The notes beneath the pieces are model-generated. The model ran no database searches. It saw nothing but the letters and a program-made list of their open reading frames with translations, and was not told the DNA's origin. Below are positions 31,889 through 34,912 of a stretch of DNA of 34,912 nt, one piece after another. Made by a program: the position numbers and the translations under genes. Every line of letters starts with the position of its first letter. Position 1 is the first letter of the stretch. The stretch comes from Chloracidobacterium sp. UBA3360 (lineage in GTDB: Bacteria > Acidobacteriota > Blastocatellia > Pyrinomonadales > Pyrinomonadaceae): positions 1-34,912 of the forward strand of contig DEQS01000105.1 in the NCBI GenBank assembly GCA_002360555.1, read 5' to 3'.

Positions 31889-34800
31889 TCATTTATTGAT
31901 CGACCTAAACATTGAGCTTGTCGCCCCGACAAAACGCCGCTTTACTCCGCCAAATAACCACTCGGCAAAACGATTGACGTATTTGAAAAGCCGCAGCTCG
32001 GCGAGATCATCAAATAACGAATAAAAAACGGGTACTGCCAGTAGGGTCAGCAACAAACAAAGCGACTGGCCACCGACGACGAGCACGCCGATCGAGCGGT
32101 TCGTTCCCGAACCGGCACCGGTCGAAACCACGAGCGGGATCATACCGGCGACCAGTGCGATGGTCGTCATCAAGATCGGACGCAGACGGTCGCGGTTTGC
32201 CTGGATGATCGCGTCGTAACGCGACATGCCCTGCGAACGTAGATGATTTGTATGGTCGATCTGCAAGATGGCGTTCTTTTTGACGACGCCAAATAGCAGC
32301 AACAGCCCGAGGCCGGAAAAGATATTTACCGTCTGGCCCATCACCAAAAGGCTGAAAATTCCAAACGGAATCGAGAGCGGTAGCGTCAGCAGGATCGTGA
32401 CCGGATGGATAAACGATTCGAACTGGGCGGCCAGCACGATGTACATAAATATGAATGACAAAGCGAATGCCAGCAGGAAATAGAAACCGGCTTTACCCAT
32501 TTCCTTTGACTGTCCGACGTAACCCGTGTGATACCCCACAGGAAGATTTAGTTCCTTAACATAACTGTCGATCGCCGAGGTTATGCTTGCGGCCGAACCG
32601 CCCGGTTTTGTATTAGCCAACAGCGTCACTTGCTTTTGCCTGTTGGTGCGGTCGATAGCACTCGGGCCGGTGCCGGGTTTGGTCTTAACGACACGGTCGA
32701 GCGTGACCCAACCGAGTTTGGCCGACGGCACGATCATGCGTTTCAGACCCTCTTCACTGGTACGAAATGGGTTTATTGCCCGCACATAGACATCGTATTG
32801 GTCAGAACCTGCATTGAACGTCGTCGCTTCTTGTCCCGCGACCAGCGTGTTGAGAGCCTGCGATACATCGCCGACTCGTACGCCAAGGTCTGCCGCGGTG
32901 TCGCGGTCAACCTCGAGTTGCAATTCGGGTTTACCCGAGATGAGTGTCGTGTCAACGTCCACCGCGTCGGGTATGGTCTTCATTTTTGCGAGGACCTTAG
33001 CAGAAGCTTCTTCGAGTACCTTGATGTCCGGGCCCGAGATCAAAAACTGGACGTTGGCGTTACGGAAACCGCCGCCCGAAAATGCCTGGACGATCTGGAC
33101 ACTGGTCCGTAATTCCGGAGGGAACTTTGCCAAAATCTCGCGAGCGTCGGCCATCATCATTTCCTGCGATTTAGCCCGAGTACCGACATCGCTCAATTTC
33201 ACATAGATAGTTCCGGCGTTGACGACCTGCTGCTGTCCGCCGCCGACTGTCGCAAGGGTGTCCGTCACGCCCGGCATTTTGCGAATTTCCGAAGCGATCC
33301 GCTCGAACGACTGTGACGAAGCGGACAGGCTTGTGCCCTCAGGCGTTCGGACCGAGATCTCAAACTGCGATTGGTCATCGACCGGCAGAAAGTTTTTACC
33401 GACGAACATAAAGAGCGGAACGATGCTCAGGAAAACCAGCACGACAAGCGTGACGATCACCCAACGACGCGCCATCGAAAACCGCAGCATCCACGCATAC
33501 AACAGATCAACTCGCTTGAACCAGCCGGTGTAATGGCTGTCGTCCTTTTCGAGTTCGTGTTCAAGGTCGCCTTTTATCTCAGCTTCCTGGCCGCCCGATG
33601 ACGCAGGCGGTTCTGACTTATGTCTCTTAATCAGGCGTGCCGCAAGCATCGGCGTAAGTGTAAACGACACGATCAGCGAAACCGCGACCGCAAACGACGC
33701 CGTCAGGCCAAATGACGACATAAATTTGCCGACGATGCCCTGCATAAATCCGATCGGCACAAAAACCGCCATCAGCGACAACGTTGTCGCTAGAACCGCT
33801 AGGCCGATCTCACGCGTTCCTTCGATCGCCGCCTGAAACGGGTTCATACCCTTTTCTTCGACAAAACGATAGATATTCTCAAGCACCACGATCGCGTCAT
33901 CGATAACGATACCGACCATCAGCGTTAGCGAAAGCATCGTGATCGAATTGAGCGTATAGCCCATCGCATAGACGAGTGCAAAGGTCGAAATGATCGACGT
34001 CGGGATGGCGAGCGCCGCAATAAATGTCGCACGGAAATTCCACAGAAATAGAAAGACGACTATCGACGCTAGTATCGAGCCAACTATCAAGTGCTCCTCG
34101 ATAGCGTGGAGCGAATTTTCGATAAAGATCGAGTTGTCGCCGATCACACGCATCTGGAAACCATTGGGCAGCGTCGGTTCGATCTCTTTTAGGCGAGCCT
34201 TTATTTCACGAGCGACGGCGACCGTATTTGTTCCTGACTGTTTTGAAACGATCAGCGTCACAGCCGGCTGGCCGTTTAGGCGTGCTTCCGAGCGGGTCTC
34301 GGCACCGCCGTCCTCTGTGTAACCGAGGTCTTTGACCTTGACTTGATAACCGCCGCGGGTTGCGACAACGATATCGTTAAACTGCTCAGGTTTTTGTATC
34401 TTTCCGACCGTGCGGATAGCCGTTTCGGTCTGGCCCTCGTCAATGCGGCCCGACGGAAACTCCATGTTTTGGATGCGTAATGCACCCGATACCTCAGCTG
34501 GTGTTACATTGTACGAACGCATTTTGTCGGGATCGACCCAGACGTTGATCTGCCGTTCCTGTCCGCCAATGATCGTGATCTGGCCGACGCCGTTGACCGA
34601 TTCGATGCGTTCCTTGACCCGGTTCTTTGCGATCTCGGTCACTTCGCGAAGCGATGTCGGCGCGGATATCGAGATACGCAGAACCGGTGCAGCGTCAGTA
34701 TCAAGCTTTTGTACCGTAGGCTGTTTTGCCGTTTCGGGCAGGTTTGGGATGACCGTCTGGACGCGGTTTTCTACCTCTTGAGCAGCGACGTTAACGTCTT

Positions 34801-34912
34801 TTTCAAGTACGAAAGCCACAAAAACCTGCGAAATGCCTTCGATCGAGGTCGAGCGTAGCTCGTCAATTCCGCTGATGGTATTGACCGCTTCTTCGACCTT
34901 GTCGGTGATCTC
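31889..34912 (-). CDS. RND efflux pump, HAE1/AcrB-type inner-membrane subunit (5' end outside the window)
   Basis: 1007 residues are visible; the gene runs off the right edge and about 50-60 N-terminal residues are missing, judging from the first porter-domain segment (EEAVNTISGIDELRSTSIEG). Porter subdomains flank the first membrane block; TM4 carries the proton-relay pair in GIVIDDAIVVLENIYRF (the Asp-Asp of AcrB), and TM10 carries the Lys in FGVVKKNAILQIDHTNHLR. It would drive export of drugs, bile salts or other hydrophobic compounds with an adaptor, probably encoded just outside the window, and the TolC protein that follows. Its TGA overlaps an ATG of the TolC frame. The in-frame GTG at 34819 is not the start, since clear RND sequence continues upstream. 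Confidence 0.95.
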   Translation of the reverse strand, partial: EITDKVEEAVNTISGIDELRSTSIEGISQVFVAFVLEKDVNVAAQEVENRVQTVIPNLPETAKQPTVQKLDTDAAPVLRISISAPTSLREVTEIAKNRVKERIESVNGVGQITIIGGQERQINVWVDPDKMRSYNVTPAEVSGALRIQNMEFPSGRIDEGQTETAIRTVGKIQKPEQFNDIVVATRGGYQVKVKDLGYTEDGGAETRSEARLNGQPAVTLIVSKQSGTNTVAVAREIKARLKEIEPTLPNGFQMRVIGDNSIFIENSLHAIEEHLIVGSILASIVVFLFLWNFRATFIAALAIPTSIISTFALVYAMGYTLNSITMLSLTLMVGIVIDDAIVVLENIYRFVEEKGMNPFQAAIEGTREIGLAVLATTLSLMAVFVPIGFMQGIVGKFMSSFGLTASFAVAVSLIVSFTLTPMLAARLIKRHKSEPPASSGGQEAEIKGDLEHELEKDDSHYTGWFKRVDLLYAWMLRFSMARRWVIVTLVVLVFLSIVPLFMFVGKNFLPVDDQSQFEISVRTPEGTSLSASSQSFERIASEIRKMPGVTDTLATVGGGQQQVVNAGTIYVKLSDVGTRAKSQEMMMADAREILAKFPPELRTSVQIVQAFSGGGFRNANVQFLISGPDIKVLEEASAKVLAKMKTIPDAVDVDTTLISGKPELQLEVDRDTAADLGVRVGDVSQALNTLVAGQEATTFNAGSDQYDVYVRAINPFRTSEEGLKRMIVPSAKLGWVTLDRVVKTKPGTGPSAIDRTNRQKQVTLLANTKPGGSAASITSAIDSYVKELNLPVGYHTGYVGQSKEMGKAGFYFLLAFALSFIFMYIVLAAQFESFIHPVTILLTLPLSIPFGIFSLLVMGQTVNIFSGLGLLLLFGVVKKNAILQIDHTNHLRSQGMSRYDAIIQANRDRLRPILMTTIALVAGMIPLVVSTGAGSGTNRSIGVLVVGGQSLCLLLTLLAVPVFYSLFDDLAELRLFKYVNRFAEWLFGGVKRRFVGATSSMFRSINK

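Noticed and set aside
34819..34912. GTG at 34819 as the start of the RND gene
   Set aside because: The 31 codons upstream are typical porter-domain sequence, so the gene simply continues past the window edge.

Overview
The window looks like a piece of a chromosome from a free-living, Gram-negative heterotroph. The best guess is the phylum Acidobacteriota, near the Blastocatellia/Pyrinomonadaceae. This is inferred from gene content, without any database search: a VWFA-related secreted protein of the acidobacterial type, a fused alpha/beta E1 subunit, a HEAT-repeat/cyclophilin fusion, many secreted proteins of unknown function, an RND/TolC efflux pair, moderate GC content and many short periodic repeats between genes. 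Genes are densely packed on both strands. No gap exceeds about 200 bases, and I saw no rRNA, tRNA, CRISPR array, prophage or classical insertion sequence.

Layout. 1-3000: recX (cut by the left edge) is divergent from truB, followed by an alpha/beta hydrolase and a class IV PLP enzyme that are translationally coupled. 3077-4953 (minus): a small acidic protein and a secreted beta-lactamase-fold serine hydrolase. 5056-7892: an SLC13-type permease with TrkA-C domains, convergent with a UPF0104-type membrane protein. 7974-11123: acyl-CoA dehydrogenase, GNAT acetyltransferase, a small membrane protein and a PA0069-like radical SAM protein. 11277-14622: a lipoprotein, a TPR protein, an exported cyclophilin and an exported M1 peptidase. 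14717-16858: a fused 2-oxoacid dehydrogenase E1. 16865-18246: a repeat-bounded block holding a GxxExxY gene and an AlkZ/YcaQ-like winged-helix gene. 18248-19531: a secreted Asn/Gly-rich glycine-zipper protein. 19677-22954: OsmC, the HEAT-cyclophilin fusion and a DUF4112 membrane protein. 23046-23621: a 2-Cys peroxiredoxin. 23804-26296 (minus): an ECF sigma factor, a one-pass membrane protein and a secreted protein. 26415-28731 (minus): the VWA protein and an extended SDR. 28859-29155: a small orphan. 29152-34912 (minus): RND pump, TolC and quinone oxidoreductase, joined by ATGA overlaps.

The most unusual structure is the repeats. (1) The heptamer AATGCAN lies as an inverted array in the recX-truB gap and again, in frame, inside truB; truB also carries a second heptamer array (TTGGGAC). 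(2) A family of inverted repeats built of about 10-base units (CGCAGATNNA, CACAGATNNA or CACGAATNN) sits at gene ends. One pair exactly brackets the GxxExxY gene, a PD-(D/E)XK-like protein, and makes a compact 462-base unit. A second pair without a gene lies about 800 bases away and encloses a Rho-independent terminator. This pairing of a nuclease-like gene with its repeats is the best candidate here for an undescribed system. (3) A cluster of TTGGTCC/GGACCAA units upstream of the peroxiredoxin gene looks like an operator array.
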